Assembly (NCBI GenBank): GCA_030549335.1
Contig: CM060196.1
Coordinates: 9,563,501 to 9,627,500, forward strand
DNA from: Pontederia crassipes
Taxonomy: Eukaryota > Streptophyta > Magnoliopsida > Commelinales > Pontederiaceae
Direction of reading: 5' to 3'
Length of the DNA stretch: 64,000 nt
The stretch's first letter is position 1; each line of letters opens with the position of its first letter. A program made the translations under genes and the position numbers. The notes below the pieces were generated by a model. It saw nothing but the letters and a program-made list of their open reading frames with translations, searched no databases and had not been told where the DNA came from. This document shows, piece by piece, positions 1 through 11,811 of the stretch.

Positions 1-99
1 AAGGTGCATTCTGTCGTTCTGTTATGTGGCGAGGTAGATTTCTGGAGACTTTTCATAAGTAATATGATCTCTAAGTTAGTGCTTGAATGAAAATTTTAA

Positions 100-805
100 G
101 TTTTTTTTGGCAATTCTTACAAATTAATTGATTAGACAAATAAAATCTTATATTTAAATGGAAAAATAACAGTAGAGAACTAAAAATGGAAAAAAATGGT
201 TCAACTTCAAAAATTAAGAAATTCAAAAAATAATATGAAAATAAAGTAAAAAAAAGAAATGGAAAACAGAAAGTATAAAAATGAAAGCAAATTTAAATGA
301 AGAATTATAGAAATTAAAATTTAAAAGATAGTAAAAATGGTAATATATATGGAAAAAATTATGGGGAAAGAGAAATTAATGCTAAAATAAAAAAATAAAG
401 TGTTAAAAAAAATAAAGAGAATATGAGTGATTTATGGTAAAAGAATTTAATATTTTATCAAATACAAGAGAGAAAATGACAAAAGAGAATTAACATGGCA
501 GTAGTTATTGAAAATAGAAAAGTGTTAAAGATAAAGAAATCACAATTAAAGAAATAAACAAAATTAATATTGATATGTCAATATTAATAATTTGAGAGTC
601 AATATTCTATAAATATTAATTCTTAAGTAATATTTTTATGCTATTATATTATTATTACTAGGTTATTATTACATTTTATAAATTATATAATATTAATTTG
701 TATTATAATTCTATGTTTATAAATAATATTATTTTAATAAAATTTAATTCAATTAAATTGAATCCAATCCAATCGGTATCATGACCTAGTTTGACAACTT
801 GGTTG
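100..805. mobile_element. Possible old hAT-type MITE remnant
   Basis: AT-rich block (A-rich left, short AT palindromes to the right) ending near 760-805 with AATCCAATCCAATCGG followed by GACCTAGTTTGACAACTTG. The order resembles the better preserved hAT MITEs at 11.8-13.2 kb: A-rich segment with GTGTTAAAG, then TTATTTTAATAAAAT, then a TCAATT..GAATC..ATCGG block and a CAA-type end. No target duplication or left end was found, so this is a family resemblance only. Confidence 0.33.
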
Positions 806-1600
806 GATCTCGAGTCTATGAAAATATAGAATAAAGGGCGTTTGGCAGTTCCCTTAATTCTTCAAACGTCTTAAAGCAATCTAATTTTCAACGTGGAATC
901 AGGCCACAAAATTGGGATCACCCGACAGTCAAATGGTGAAAGAAGGCCAATGTTGTTGGCATTTTTTTTTCAATTTTTTTATGAAGTGGCATTTTTATTT
1001 TCAATCTATTTTTTCTTTTAGCTTTTCTGTCTCATAACTTTCTCATATAAAATAATTTATTTATTAAATATAAAATAATTATTATAAATGATTAATATAA
1101 TATAATTTATTATCAATTATTTCATAAATTTGTTATATTTTGTTAAATATAATTTGAGAATAATTTACTATATTTAAATAATTTTTTAACAAAAAGTTTT
1201 ATGAAAATTTTAATATTTATTAATTAAAGTTTTATATTCTATATTTATAATATTTTTTTCAAACATCCACTAACATTAATTTATCATATTTATTTTTTTG
1301 AATTGAAAATTGTGAGGACTCAAATGAAATTCGACATGTGAAATATAGATGATAGATATAAATTTATTATAAATTCATCTTAAAAAATATTTATCAAAGA
1401 TCACATCTATAAATTAATAATAATGATAGATCCACACTTGAGTCCACGTATTTCTTAAATTCTTTTTTTCTGCCACATAAATTACTTCATTCTTCTAATT
1501 CCACGACTTAGAAGTCAAAAGAATCATATCCAAATGTCCCGTAAATTACAAGCCATAGATTAAGGTTCTTCAATGGGAGCCGTCCAATTTAAGTTGACGG
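806..1600. other. AT-rich spacer, nothing recognised
   Basis: Strongly AT-rich, with no coding region, RNA gene or clear repeat boundary that I can support. The short ORF beginning at 1601 ends in a CT microsatellite and has no recognisable domain. Confidence 0.5.
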
Positions 1601-1824
1601 ATGGACTCACGAGGGAGAATAAAAAAAATGGTCTATTCCTCCTTCCAGGTGCTGCGAACTCGCCTGGAAACTAGTAGTCGTAATGTGCTTAGAATTCTTT
1701 TTCTTATAGCAACTTGGTGGCAATTTGGCTCTTTCTTCGTCTCCGCTGATGTTTCGTTTCACCAATCTCTCTCTGGTCTCATCCTTTTTAACAGAAAACT
1801 CCCCCTTTCTTGCTCATTCCCCAC

Positions 1825-1851
1825 CCTCTCTCTCTCTCTCTCTCTCTCTCT
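1825..1851. repeat. (CT)n microsatellite
   Basis: Pure CT dinucleotide run of about 13 units. It makes a Ser-Leu run on one strand and an Arg-Glu run on the other, which explains the short ORFs over it. Confidence 0.9.
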
Positions 1852-2039
1852 TCCCATTCCCCAATCTTCTCTCTTGATCTTTTTGAGCAGAAATCTATAG
1901 CTTTCGACATAAATCGCCTACTAATTAATGGGAATCGAAGACGTTGATTAAAAAAGAAAAAAAAGATAATAGAATTCAAGAACATAAGAGAGACGGCATG
2001 GTTCTTATTTGCATGATCCAACAGAAATTAACAAGGAAT

Positions 2040-2540
2040 TCTCTCCTCTGAGTGGCACAGAAGAAACAACAAAATCATTGATCACAAAAATTAAAACTGA
2101 AGATATGTCATACAAGTATAATCTCACTGTTTAACTTTGCCGTGGAACAAGCCATAATACGCGGCACTGGATCAACATCAAGGTCCATACAGGTACAGAA
2201 GAACAACGAGCCGACATTAGATCTCTCTGTCCCTTCCACTAGCTAGCAAGGCGCAGTGATAGAAGTCACAAGGGAATCACATCCAGTCAAGCTACCTGCT
2301 CTTCTTTCTCCCTTCACATCCAGTCAAGCTCGCCAAGGCGCCACGAGCTCACACTCTGGTAAGCTTTCACTCAAGAGTCAAGACCTGATGATCGCCGGCA
2401 CCTAACCCGGCGACCCTATAATTTGGAGATCTCCGGTAGACGTCAGCGAGACCATTGGCATCCTTTCGCGATGGTGTAGTTGTTCTCCTTTCGGATGAGA
2501 TTTAAAGCTGTAATTTACCGCTCAACAGTGGGCTGTACAG
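2040..2540. other. Unassigned GC-richer, transcript-like stretch with a 16-bp direct repeat
   Basis: Less AT-rich than its surroundings. CACATCCAGTCAAGCT occurs at 2278-2293 and 2315-2330. On the minus strand a short frame near 2500-2420 reads ERMPMVSLTSTGDLQIIGSPG and then stops, and T/G-rich sequence follows, which could be the last exon and 3' UTR of a minus-strand gene. No domain is recognisable and no upstream exon was found. It may also be an old element fragment. Confidence 0.25.
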
Positions 2541-2844
2541 GCATTATTTCCAAGATATAATATGCCAAAACATAGTTTAAAATTTAAAAAATATAATATA
2601 ATAGAGAAAGCCCGATTAAGTTTGATTGTTTATACATTATTCGCGATTTCTATAAGAGGGTATTAGGAGATGACAGTAGTTAGAGGGAAATAAGTACACA
2701 ATACACATGGAAGAACAAGGAAAAGTATGATCCTTAACTTGCATGCAAACTATTCTCACCGAAAAAAAAAAAGCTTGCATGCAAATGATTCTGGAGTGTC
2801 AATGCCAATGCCCACGCTATCCTTTCTCTCTTCTTACAAGCAAG

Positions 2845-2930
2845 GTACGTACAATTCCTGGCTTATTATTAATTCCTCAGCTAGACAGCTTAACTGCACT
2901 GCGCCCACAATTCTCTCCAAACGCACACAG
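2845..2930 (+). other. Probable 86-bp leader intron of the TPR-like gene
   Basis: A strong donor (CAAG|GTACGT) at 2845 and an acceptor (CGCACACAG|GGCC) ending at 2930 lie just before the preferred ATG at 2955. Removing this segment gives a short spliced leader and makes the upstream ATGs at 2727 and 2743 part of the leader. This is inferred from splice motifs; without splicing the frame from 2727 runs straight into the coding exon. Confidence 0.45.
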
Positions 2931-2954
2931 GGCCACCTGATCGAACATCAAACA

Positions 2955-4248
2955 ATGCAGCATCAAGGAGTGCAACACATGGGGGCAAAGCCAGCGGGGG
3001 GCACGGCCGCTCAACCACACGCACCTCCGGCGTCGTCCATGTCGGGCTGGACAGAGTCGAGCGCCAGGGACGTGGCTAGAGCATGTCAACGTACGTTGGC
3101 GGCCATCCCGGCCGCTGGGCCGCTGATCTTTGTGTTCTTTTGCCTTGCAGTTTTTTATGGCAGGAGGAAGGCCAAGAAGAGTCTGCAACCTCAAAAGACT
3201 GGCTCCCTGTTGAAGAGGTCTGTGTCGATGGCTGCACTGCACGGAGGAAAGGCGGTAATCGAACGGCTGGTCGATGCCCACGAGGTAGGGAACCAGACGG
3301 CTTTGGAGGATTACACGGCTGATATGCAGCGACTGCTGAACCAGAAGCCGATGAGCTTTACTAAATTGAGTGTAAGGACTTCGAACTTGATCCACGTATT
3401 CTTTTCTTTTTTAGAGTTTAGATATCAAACATTAAACAGATCTGATTCGTAAGATTTTTCATTTTTGTGCACGTACACGTAATTCATTCAGTCTTATGCA
3501 TGCTTAATAATGGATCAATCCCTTTAATATAACTTTGGAACGTTCTTAAGTTTTTGAGGATTACTTTTCTATCATGCGATGAGAATAATGAATTCGGCGT
3601 GACAGAAAGCTGCAGCAAAATTGGAGATGAGCGGGAATGAAGATGAAGCTATCAACATTCTGCAGAAGGCAGTAGAAAATGCTGAGAAGAATGGGAAGCG
3701 ACATGAGGCTTATGAACTCCAAATGCTGGTGGTTGAAATGCTCATATACAAGGTATACGTAGATATCATGTCCAAACACAAGTTTTCCTTCATCAAATCG
3801 TTTCTGCTAATTTACGTGCTTCACTTTTGTTACTATATTAATACTGGACTTCCAAACTGTAGGGAGACTACCAGAAAGCCCTGAACTGCAAGTGCCTGCG
3901 AGACAGAGAAATTTCTGACGCCCGAATTCCTCTATACAAGGTGCTTCTCTTTGCATGCGCGATTCGTTTCCTGCATTTTCCAAAAACAGCTTGAAACCTT
4001 AATCTTAACATGGGTTATATATCTTGTGGTAAAACGTCTAGGCAATCATTTACATCATAACAGACAAGAAAGATGAAGCTAAAAACTGCTACAGATGGTT
4101 CCAGGACATCCAACGCATCCTCCACACGCCGGAGACACAAAAGGAGGACTCACAGCTCTTTCTTGCCATGCATGACTATGGAAAATTTGAGAAGCTTGTT
4201 GAGAACCTCGGGAAAGATATTGCAGACGCTCACAAAAGTCGTCAGTAA
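2955..4248 (+). CDS. TPR-like protein with N-terminal hydrophobic segment (four exons)
   Basis: Proposed exons are 2955-3371, 3606-3752, 3863-3940 and 4042-4248, all joined in phase 0, giving about 282 residues and a TAA stop. Every junction has GT..AG signals (AGT|GTAAGG, AAG|GTATAC, AAG|GTGCTT; acceptors GACAG, TGTAG, TCTAG). The N-terminus is Gly/Ala/Pro-rich, then comes a hydrophobic stretch around residues 52-68 (PAAGPLIFVFFCLAVFYG) and a basic GRRKAKKSL, so a membrane anchor or organelle signal is possible. Residues from about 138 on form helical pairs typical of tetratricopeptide-type folds (KAAAKLEMSGNEDEAINILQ, GDYQKALNCKCLRDREISDA, DKKDEAKNCYRWF). I know no function for it. The last two introns sit at the same places and phases as in the gene at 28.7 kb, whose protein aligns there. 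The start is uncertain: the frame is open back to 2727, but 2955 lies just after a likely leader intron. Confidence 0.8.
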
Positions 4249-4366
4249 ATGAAAAGATTGACCTTGATGCATTCTGCTCCTTGATTTCCATGAGCAGATG
4301 GTTGATGTTTATACCTATCAAAGCTTAAGAACGCAGTACAAGAAGCAGGCCAACTATATATGTTGC

Positions 4367-4474
4367 AATAAAACGGAGTGTCGTATATCCGAAACTATAG
4401 GAACAATCTACATGATTGCAAGTCCATAATAGGATCCGGACTCCCTGTTATATCCTCATTTATTAATCAATAAA
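4367..4474 (+). terminator. Candidate polyadenylation signals of the TPR-like gene
   Basis: AATAAA occurs at 4367-4372 and 4469-4474, about 120 and 220 bases after the stop codon. This is a usual distance for plant 3' UTRs. No transcript evidence is available. Confidence 0.45.
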
Positions 4475-4737
4475 GGGGTCTGTAAGTTCGCTAATAATAT
4501 TTAATATGTTATTTAGGTACCATTGTGTATATAGTATATCATAAGGAATAAATTCGTTGTCTAATAAAATGACATAATTAATAATACAAATATAACAACT
4601 TTGCTTGCTTTGTTGTTCATGACTTTTTAATTATTAATGTTAACAAGAAAAGATTAAAAGAAATGAAAAGTTGAAAGAACAATTAGAAGCGAGATAAAAA
4701 GTAAAAGGATATTGGGAATTGATAAATACAATAAAAA

Positions 4738-4915
4738 CAAAGCTTTATTTCACTAGGTAGAGTCGGTTACATGGATCATACGACGTCAATTCGTTGATCC
4801 ATATTCACGAGATTTGATAGAGTTTTACGTTGACTGTCGGGGCCTAACACAACCCTCCTGCTTTTATCCGAGCTTGGGACCGGCTATAAAATATAGACGG
4901 AGTTAGCGAGATCAT
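4738..4915 (-). mobile_element. SINE-like repeat, minus orientation
   Basis: Read on the + strand: AAAGCTTTATTTCACTAGGT, then AGAGTCGGTTACATGGATC, later GGGGCCTAACACAACCCTCC and GAGCTTGGGACCGGCTATA. In the opposite sense this ends in the pattern (AGCCGAC)CCCACCTAGTGGGATAAGG-CTTTGTT known from Au-type plant SINEs; the better preserved tail of the same type is at 62.67 kb. It is diverged, with no clear target duplication. The 5' half is assigned from memory of a common plant repeat and is less sure. Confidence 0.5.
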
Positions 4916-5014
4916 TGTAATGAAATAATATAGATGCCAAAGTGTTGAGCGCAGAAGCAGAAATTTGGAAGTCTACAGAGAGATCAAAGTGCAGATTTAA
5001 ATTCAAAACATTAC

Positions 5015-5305
5015 CACTAATGTTCCCAGGAGTTGGCCCATCATCCTACGGTTTCTTTTCACCAAGTTTGCATCCTGAACTAATCTACATTCTCTTGGCG
5101 TCGGTTCTTTGATCTCATCCTTCTTCCGCGCTCTTAAGTTACCATCCCTTCCAAACCCAACACCGTTGCTTTGTCTCTGGAACACCTTCCGGTCATTCCT
5201 CTCCATGGTGTCATTCAAACCCCCCTCAACGGGACGATCCTCATCCTCAGCATCCTTTGCAGTAGTCTCGTCCTGCTGGACCTCTCCTTCCTCCAACTTG
5301 ACAAC
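5015..5305 (-). pseudogene. Orphan exon of a pinin-like splicing protein
   Basis: A 97-codon frame on the minus strand begins after a strong acceptor (polypyrimidine tract, CTTCTCAG at 5306) with VVKLEEGEV, passes a charged segment (AEDEDRPVEGG, FGRDGNLRARKKDE) and ends with DANLVKRNRRMMGQLLGTL before a donor-like GTG|GTAATG. Plant pinins carry VVKIEEGEI and then NEDPTLVSRNKRMLGQLLGTL before the conserved EKFRKED pinin domain, so this matches the middle of the protein. Pinin is a nuclear protein of the splicing and exon-junction machinery. The neighbouring exons are missing: downstream lies the SINE-like repeat and upstream AT-rich sequence. It is best read as one copied exon with intron edges, not a working gene. 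Confidence 0.62.
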
Positions 5306-8300
5306 CTGAGAAGAGAAAAAAAAAATAATGATACTTATAATATTCAGGGGCAAACCAGAGTGAAATGTGAGGGCTAAAAAAAAGGTTGAAAAAGCAAGCT
5401 TCGAACTCAACTTCTTCAAGAGAAACGAGGCAAAACAACCACAGCAACAAGGCGAAAAATATGTGCAAATATCATATAGATTAAAAAGAGCTAATTTAAT
5501 CTTCAATTACAAAATTTATATATTAATTTATAAAGTTATAAACAAGAAAGGTTAAAAAAATAGGATTCTCAAACTTCCACCGTAGAGAGACTCCCTTGAA
5601 TTATGACGTATTTTTCACTTTAATCTATACATCAAGTTCTGATAATTTTATCATTATTTTTTATTTTTTAATTTATAAAATGATTAAATTATTTTTCTCT
5701 TGTATTTTTAATATTTTAAAATATAATATAATATATTATAAAAATAAAAAATGTGCTTTGACGTGTGATAAAATAATAAATTAAAAAAAACACGCACTGA
5801 CATCACATGCCTGCGCGTGAGGGGTGCGTCGCCCCGAGCGATCTCGTCGCTGCCCCTTACTGGCACAGTTTTTTTTTTAAAATTTTTATTTTCATAATAT
5901 ATTATTTTATCACATGCCATAGATTTTTTGTTAATTTTTTTATTTATTATATACACGTGATTTCATTTTTCTCGTGTTAACAAATATGATTATAATATGG
6001 GAAAATGGGTGTAGCGCAACGAAGCATATGTACTCTTTTATCTTCGGTATTTAATTTTCTTATGTTAGGTTTATGAATCTTCTTACGTACCGAAAACAAA
6101 TATGATTATAATATAAGAAAGTACAGATTTCCCGATCACAAGACTTAATTAAGGGTCAGATCATTCTTTTACTCGTGAGTAAATTACTCTACATGTTTGT
6201 AATTTAGAAGATGAGATGTAACACGACGTAGGTCCATTTGGCTTACCAGTCCAGATATCTTAAAAGCGTTAAATTGAAAGTAATTATTTCTAAAATTAAT
6301 TAATAAAATAATTGATATACTTAATAACTTATCTATCGAGTTTTAGGTAGAATAATTTTATTGGAAAATTTATAAAAGAGGTTCAAGGGGATACAATTTA
6401 GAAACCTATTCCGGAATAGGGATGTCTCAGAATCGAAGGATCAAATTGTCGATAATAACCTTCAGTCAGAAAAAAAAACAACAATAATTTTATTACAAAA
6501 TTTTATTTATAGAAAACGGTCAAATGGAAATTGCTTTTACTACTACTACACAACGGTTAAAGCATGGCAGATGTCATTAAATTTTTATAAAGTTAATGTT
6601 TAGATTAATATTTTTGTTTCCAATATATATCTGGATTATCAATTTTTTTTTCTAAAATCAAATTGTATTCACTACGTCAATAAAATGTATAATTTTAGTG
6701 TTGAGTTAATGTTTATGCCACATAGCTAATCATCTAGCTAAAAAGTGTATTTAACACCCAAATATTAAGTTATATTTAAAGAACAATAATATCGTGCATT
6801 TTTATTTATTTAATTTATTAGGATAAAAATATTGCTTTTTATATAAAAATTAGTGACTAATCTGATGATGTGTGATTACATGGCATTGCCACATCATCAT
6901 ATTTTTTATTATTTTGTTATTGAAGTGCCTTAAATATTTACTTTTTAAAGATGAATGACTCAAATGTTAAAAAAGAAAATTGGATGACTTAGAAAAACAT
7001 TTTGCAAAAAAAAAAAAGTACTGTAATGCTTAAAATTCTTCCCTTGATAAATAATCTGATCGATTCTATATCTCTTTTTTTAACCCTTCCATCATAAAAA
7101 GATAAATCTTATCATAAAAATAAACTAAACAAATTAGTTTAATCACCCTTTATTAAATGAACTCCAGATCAAGTATATATTTCACAAGGATGTAGACTTC
7201 AACAATAAAATTCAGACTCTATGACATAGAAAAAAGCACTAGCGGGATAATATTTCAATCCAGCATTTTTTTCTTTTTTCTTTGATATGAATTAATGCTT
7301 CTTTATTTGGATATATTTGAGATAAAAAATGCAGTGACAAAACAATGTAGAAATCAAAGTTTAATTTCATGCTCAGTGATCGCGTTTATTTTTACTTTTA
7401 GTAAAAAGATAATTAAATATAATGACCACAATTAATGCACAAAATTGTTTAATTGTCCTTTTTATAGATATAATCGTGGATTCAATATAATTAGGGATTT
7501 TTTTTATAATTGTGAATTCTTTGGCGCTCTCCTAATATGTTATATTCATATGGGTCCCATTTGGTAGTACGCAGACAGGATTATTAAAAAAAAAAATCCA
7601 AGAGATATTCACACAATGGAAGCATCTAGTTCCAAGAGAAGCAATGGCTAACTAATTAAATCAACGATTGAACAAAGATTAAATTATATCACTTATAAAT
7701 TCATAGATTATGATTTGGCATAAATTTTAATATCTAAGGAATGGTAGTTCGGTAAAATGAAAAGGAAAAAAAATGTAATTGATGGTGGACAAATAAAATT
7801 TTGATGTATTCCTTAACTTATTTTTGTTGCAAGGATCCAAATCGTCACTACAAATATCCGAGCAGAGTCAATCATCCAACTCTATGTGAATCTCTCGACG
7901 TAAAATTTCACATTCAAATCTTAATTAAGGTATAAAAAGTTACTTAACACTTCACGATCTTCGTCCCAATTGATGCATACAAAATATAACATATTTTAAA
8001 TTATTATTTTAATTATTTTTTGTAATTTAATCATGATATGCATCGTTTTAGATCATTTTTAATAATCATTTCGAATTTATTGAGTCTGACTATTGATTTT
8101 TTGAATATTTTAATTTTTGAATAAATCGACTTATTTTTATAATTATTTTGCAGGACGAGATAAACAAGTCGAGATGACGGATCTATGCAAGAATTATTCT
8201 TTTGCGGCTGATAAGTCTTCATCATCATTCAACAAATGCTATTGGCATTGGAGAAATGATTGGGCGCAAGAAATATCATCAACTAAAGTCCCATCCGTCA

Positions 8301-8600
8301 TTAGGCGATAAAGCGATGAGAAGCTTTTTATCATTAAACAACATTCAAGTTTACGACCGTAATCCATATAAAAGAGGAATCTCATGGGATACAAAACACC
8401 ATCATCTAGCAAGTTTGTCGGCCGCAATATCCAAAAGTGTTATCTTTAACATATTACCGGTCAAGATCATTGAGTACAAAAATCTATCATTACCAAAATC
8501 ATGGAGATTATCGGCCGTAAAATTCAAGAAGTTTATCATTAACCATTGGGCGCACATCATTAACCAAGGTGATTATTTGATGGTCCAGAGGTGAAAACTC
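5306..8600. other. AT-rich spacer, possible MITE debris
   Basis: No gene recognised. A small GC-rich island around 5805-5865 (CGCGTGAGGGGTGCGTCGCC) sits between AT-rich arms near 5600-5960. A segment around 6640-6990 resembles short stretches near 37.4 kb (GTGATTACATGGCATTGCCACAT versus GTGATTATATGGTATTGCCACAT, differing at two places), so both may belong to one low-copy repeat. Frames at 8117-8594 show no domain. Confidence 0.4.
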
Positions 8601-8603
8601 GTT

Positions 8604-8720
8604 AGTTAACAATCTCTTGTATATCTTTTAACTCCAACCTCTGTTGATAGTTAACAATCTCTTGTATTTCTTTTAACTCCAACCTCCCATGACAGTTAAC
8701 AATCTCTTTTATTTCTTTCC
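8604..8720. repeat. 45-bp tandem repeat, about 2.6 copies
   Basis: AGTTAACAATCTCTTGTAT recurs at 8604, 8649 and 8694, each followed by TTTAACTCCAACCTC in the first two units. The exact 45-bp spacing shows a simple tandem duplication in non-coding DNA. Confidence 0.85.
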
Positions 8721-10254
8721 ATTGAAACTAAATGTGTTTTTGGATATGATATTAATTTATATTTCAAATAAGTATGGATTGATAAATGCACAATCAGCCT
8801 ATGTATCGGGCTATAAAATATAGCCATGAATATTTATTCGTTAGATTTTCAATTTTCATTGAACGGTATTGATGTCTTCTCTTCATCTCTATTGGTACTC
8901 TCGCTCGTCCTTTTTCAACTCTTTTTATTTATTTTTTCTTCTTTCCCATCATTGTTCCATCTCTCTATCCCTTCATGTTTATCTTATCATTCAAAACATC
9001 TCTCCCCAACACCCTCTTACCTAATTTATTTCCCAGTTTATCCCGTGTAATTGAATCATATATGAGATCAAGAGCACTCTCTCATCTAATTTGTTCCTAA
9101 TTTGTTTTCCAATGTCATCCTGAATCATATATGACTTCAAGAACATTTTATCTAACACCCTAGGATTTTACCAAGGACAATATAGTAATGTATAATTTAA
9201 TTCGAGTGTTTGATGGATTGAAGTTGATAAAAAAGGAGAATTTGAGAAGGAATAGAAATATGATTAGAAAATAAATGCAAAGGAAAATGAAAGACTAATA
9301 CTACTCGGGGAAGAAATTAGAATTAGAGTAGCATTAAAAGTAGGGTTAGAAAGGAAAAAGAAAAAGAAAGAAAGATTAAATCCTATTGGGAGTAGGAATT
9401 GTGATTAAATTTGGATTAAAAATTTCAACTTAATTTGAGATGTAAAAGAATGTTTAATAGATATAACATAGAATTGAGAGTCTTATGACTTAAAAATATT
9501 TCAGTCATTAAAATAATATTTATTATTATTTTAATAAAAAAATTAGACTATAAAATACAATGGAATTAAATAATTCCGAAAATTAGAGAAAATGAAAAAT
9601 AAAAGGAAAAAGGTGAAATTAGAGTTTGATTGAAGGAAGTTATGGAAGAGATAAAAAGAAATTTGAGTAGAGATGAATTTTTTATAAGTATGATTATAGA
9701 ATAATTAATGAAATTTGAATTTAATTAATCTTGAATATTTAACAAAGATTTAATTAGTGATAGATGACCAAGATTAATTCTAAAATAGTCTAAGACCCAA
9801 CAGAAGTTAGAACCCTAAGCTATCTCTATAAATATGTATTAAAAGGTGGCTGGAAACAAAGATTGACAAAATAGAATTTCTGCACCTCGAGCTCCACTTT
9901 GTCCTCTATTTTCACATGAATCGAGGTGTTCCAAAGAGCGTACGATGATTGGTTATAAAGCCTTGACGCAGAAGAAGAGCCTCGAGGTGACAAACGTGAG
10001 TTTCAAGGTCGCATCACGGAGATATCGCCAGTTAAAGTTCGGCTTTTGTGCAATTGTCCATAAAAGGATTGCAGTTAATTTTTCAGCCAACTTTATGTGC
10101 ATAGAGGATCCCCATGGCGTCGATTTTCTATGACATGGACTCTCAGGACCCTTGTCCTAAGTATTGACTATTGTATGGATGAATTGCCAATTGAATTGCA
10201 TCATTAAATGTATAGAAAGTAGGGCCGGAAGTTGTGCCAAAAAGATGAACTTCC

Positions 10255-10645
10255 CGACGATGGCAGAACCTGGCTCGGGTTTTGCACTGCTCGGCACGGG
10301 TTCCTTAGAATTCGGGTGGCAATCAGAATAGTCCGAATGTAGTTCCAAGAACTCGGCCCAGGTTTAAGGATACACAGCCCGGGTTCTATAACTCGAGCGC
10401 AATACAAAGAGATTATTAAGAATTCGAACCGAGTTTCGACTTGCTGAGCTCGGGTTCTGTTGATGCTAGTGGACGAATTGAAATTGAATTGAATTCGGAC
10501 TGGATTTTGGATTGACCCGACCCGGGTTCCGTGGACGAAATTGAAAAAGAATGGAATTGAACTGGCTCGGCCCGAGTTCCGTTGGACCCAGCCTGCGTTC
10601 TATAGAGATATATGATTGAAAGGAAAAGACAAACCGACTCGGGTT
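10255..10645. repeat. Array of CTCGGGTTC / CCCGGGTTCCG motifs inside the LTR
   Basis: About ten degenerate copies of (C/G)CTCGGGTTC or CCCGAGTTCCG at roughly 40-60 base spacing (for example near 10275, 10298, 10380, 10450, 10525, 10575, 10635), often beside GGACGAATTGAA. They occupy the part of the LTR downstream of the TATA box. Confidence 0.7.
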
Positions 10646-10894
10646 CTAAAGGTAGAAAGGTGGATTCTAAGTTATTAAAGTATAGTTAATTGTGATTATT
10701 ATGCTATTAATTCTATCCGATCATATTATTATAATATTGATCTCATTGTGATGATATTGATCCTATATGATAGATTGATTGATGTCTTATGCATTTAAGA
10801 TTGAAAAGAAATTTTAAATGAAAGTAAAGATATACGTCATAAGTTAATCAAGATAAAAGATGTAAGGCATCTAAAATTGAGAAAGTTCTCAAAA

Positions 10895-11240
10895 CAGCCT
10901 ATATGGCTGAAGCAGCCCTTGTAGTTGAAGGATAACTCCAAAAAATAAGAATAAGTAGTAAGCGGCCCTCGTGGTTGAAGTAGTCGTTATGGTTGAAGTT
11001 AATTGTTAAAAGTTAAAGAATAAGTACATGCAGATCTCGCGGTTGAACCAGCCTTTATGGTTGAAGTATAATGCAACCTTTATGGTTGAAGTTAAAAATA
11101 AAAAAATAATTGCAGTCTTTAGGGTTGAAGAATAAGAATAGATAATTGATTGATATAATATTGAATTGCAGTCTTTATGGTTAAAATTAAAGCAATGAAT
11201 GGTTGATTCATAAGTTGATTGATTGATTGCAGCCTATATG
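10895..11240. repeat. GCAGCCTTTATGGTTGAAG array
   Basis: About nine imperfect units containing (T)ATGGTTGAAG, spaced roughly 25-50 bases, in the downstream half of the LTR. LTR 22476-24440 has a 61-bp repeat at the equivalent place. Confidence 0.75.
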
Positions 11241-11811
11241 GTTGATGTTAAAAGTCTATTGAATAGATTGATTCCAGTCAATTGAACCTTATGGCTTATG
11301 AATAGTGGATATTGATAATTGAAGTTTATGGATATGATAATATTGATATTTCTTATCATTATGCATATGATTAATTGTTATTGATATGATTCATATTGTT
11401 ACTTGTTATGTGTGACCATACGTATTGAATTTATCTCATTGGTCTTTGCCCCTGTACTTGGATTCGTACAGATAATGAAGATAACGATGATGAGATGGTT
11501 GGTGGCTCCTTGACAGATGATATGCACATTGGTTATGGACATTGATAAAGTCTCCTATTAGATAGTTATAGGCTCATAACCACGGATCCATAGATATTAT
11601 ATAGAATGCTTTCATCATTATATTTTAATCTTTCATTATTATAAACTAGTATATTGACTTATCAAAATAAAAAAAGTCAAGATATATAATTGAGTGGTGA
11701 TGTCGAAATAGCCTTCTGAACAGGCAAAAAAAAAAGTCTTACATTTTCAGCTCTACTTGCAATGCTTCCTTGACGTCCATGAAGGAGCAATCCCCCTTCC
11801 TACCAAGAAAA

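Larger units (their letters stand above)
9151..11700 (+). mobile_element. Solo or partial gypsy-type LTR
   Basis: It begins with TCTAACACCCTAGGATTTTA, close to the TGTAACACCC start of large gypsy LTRs. A promoter-like CTATAAATA lies at 9825-9833. Downstream are two internal arrays and the phrase CCCCTGTACTTGGATTCGTACAG (20-base core around 11450) typical of long chromovirus LTRs. The right end is not clear and fades around 11.7 kb, where no TACA end or primer-binding site is seen. It is an old, broken copy with no coding region. Confidence 0.5.

Noticed and set aside
1601-2021. Small frames on both strands over the CT run
   Set aside because: Explained by the CT microsatellite (Ser-Leu or Arg-Glu runs).
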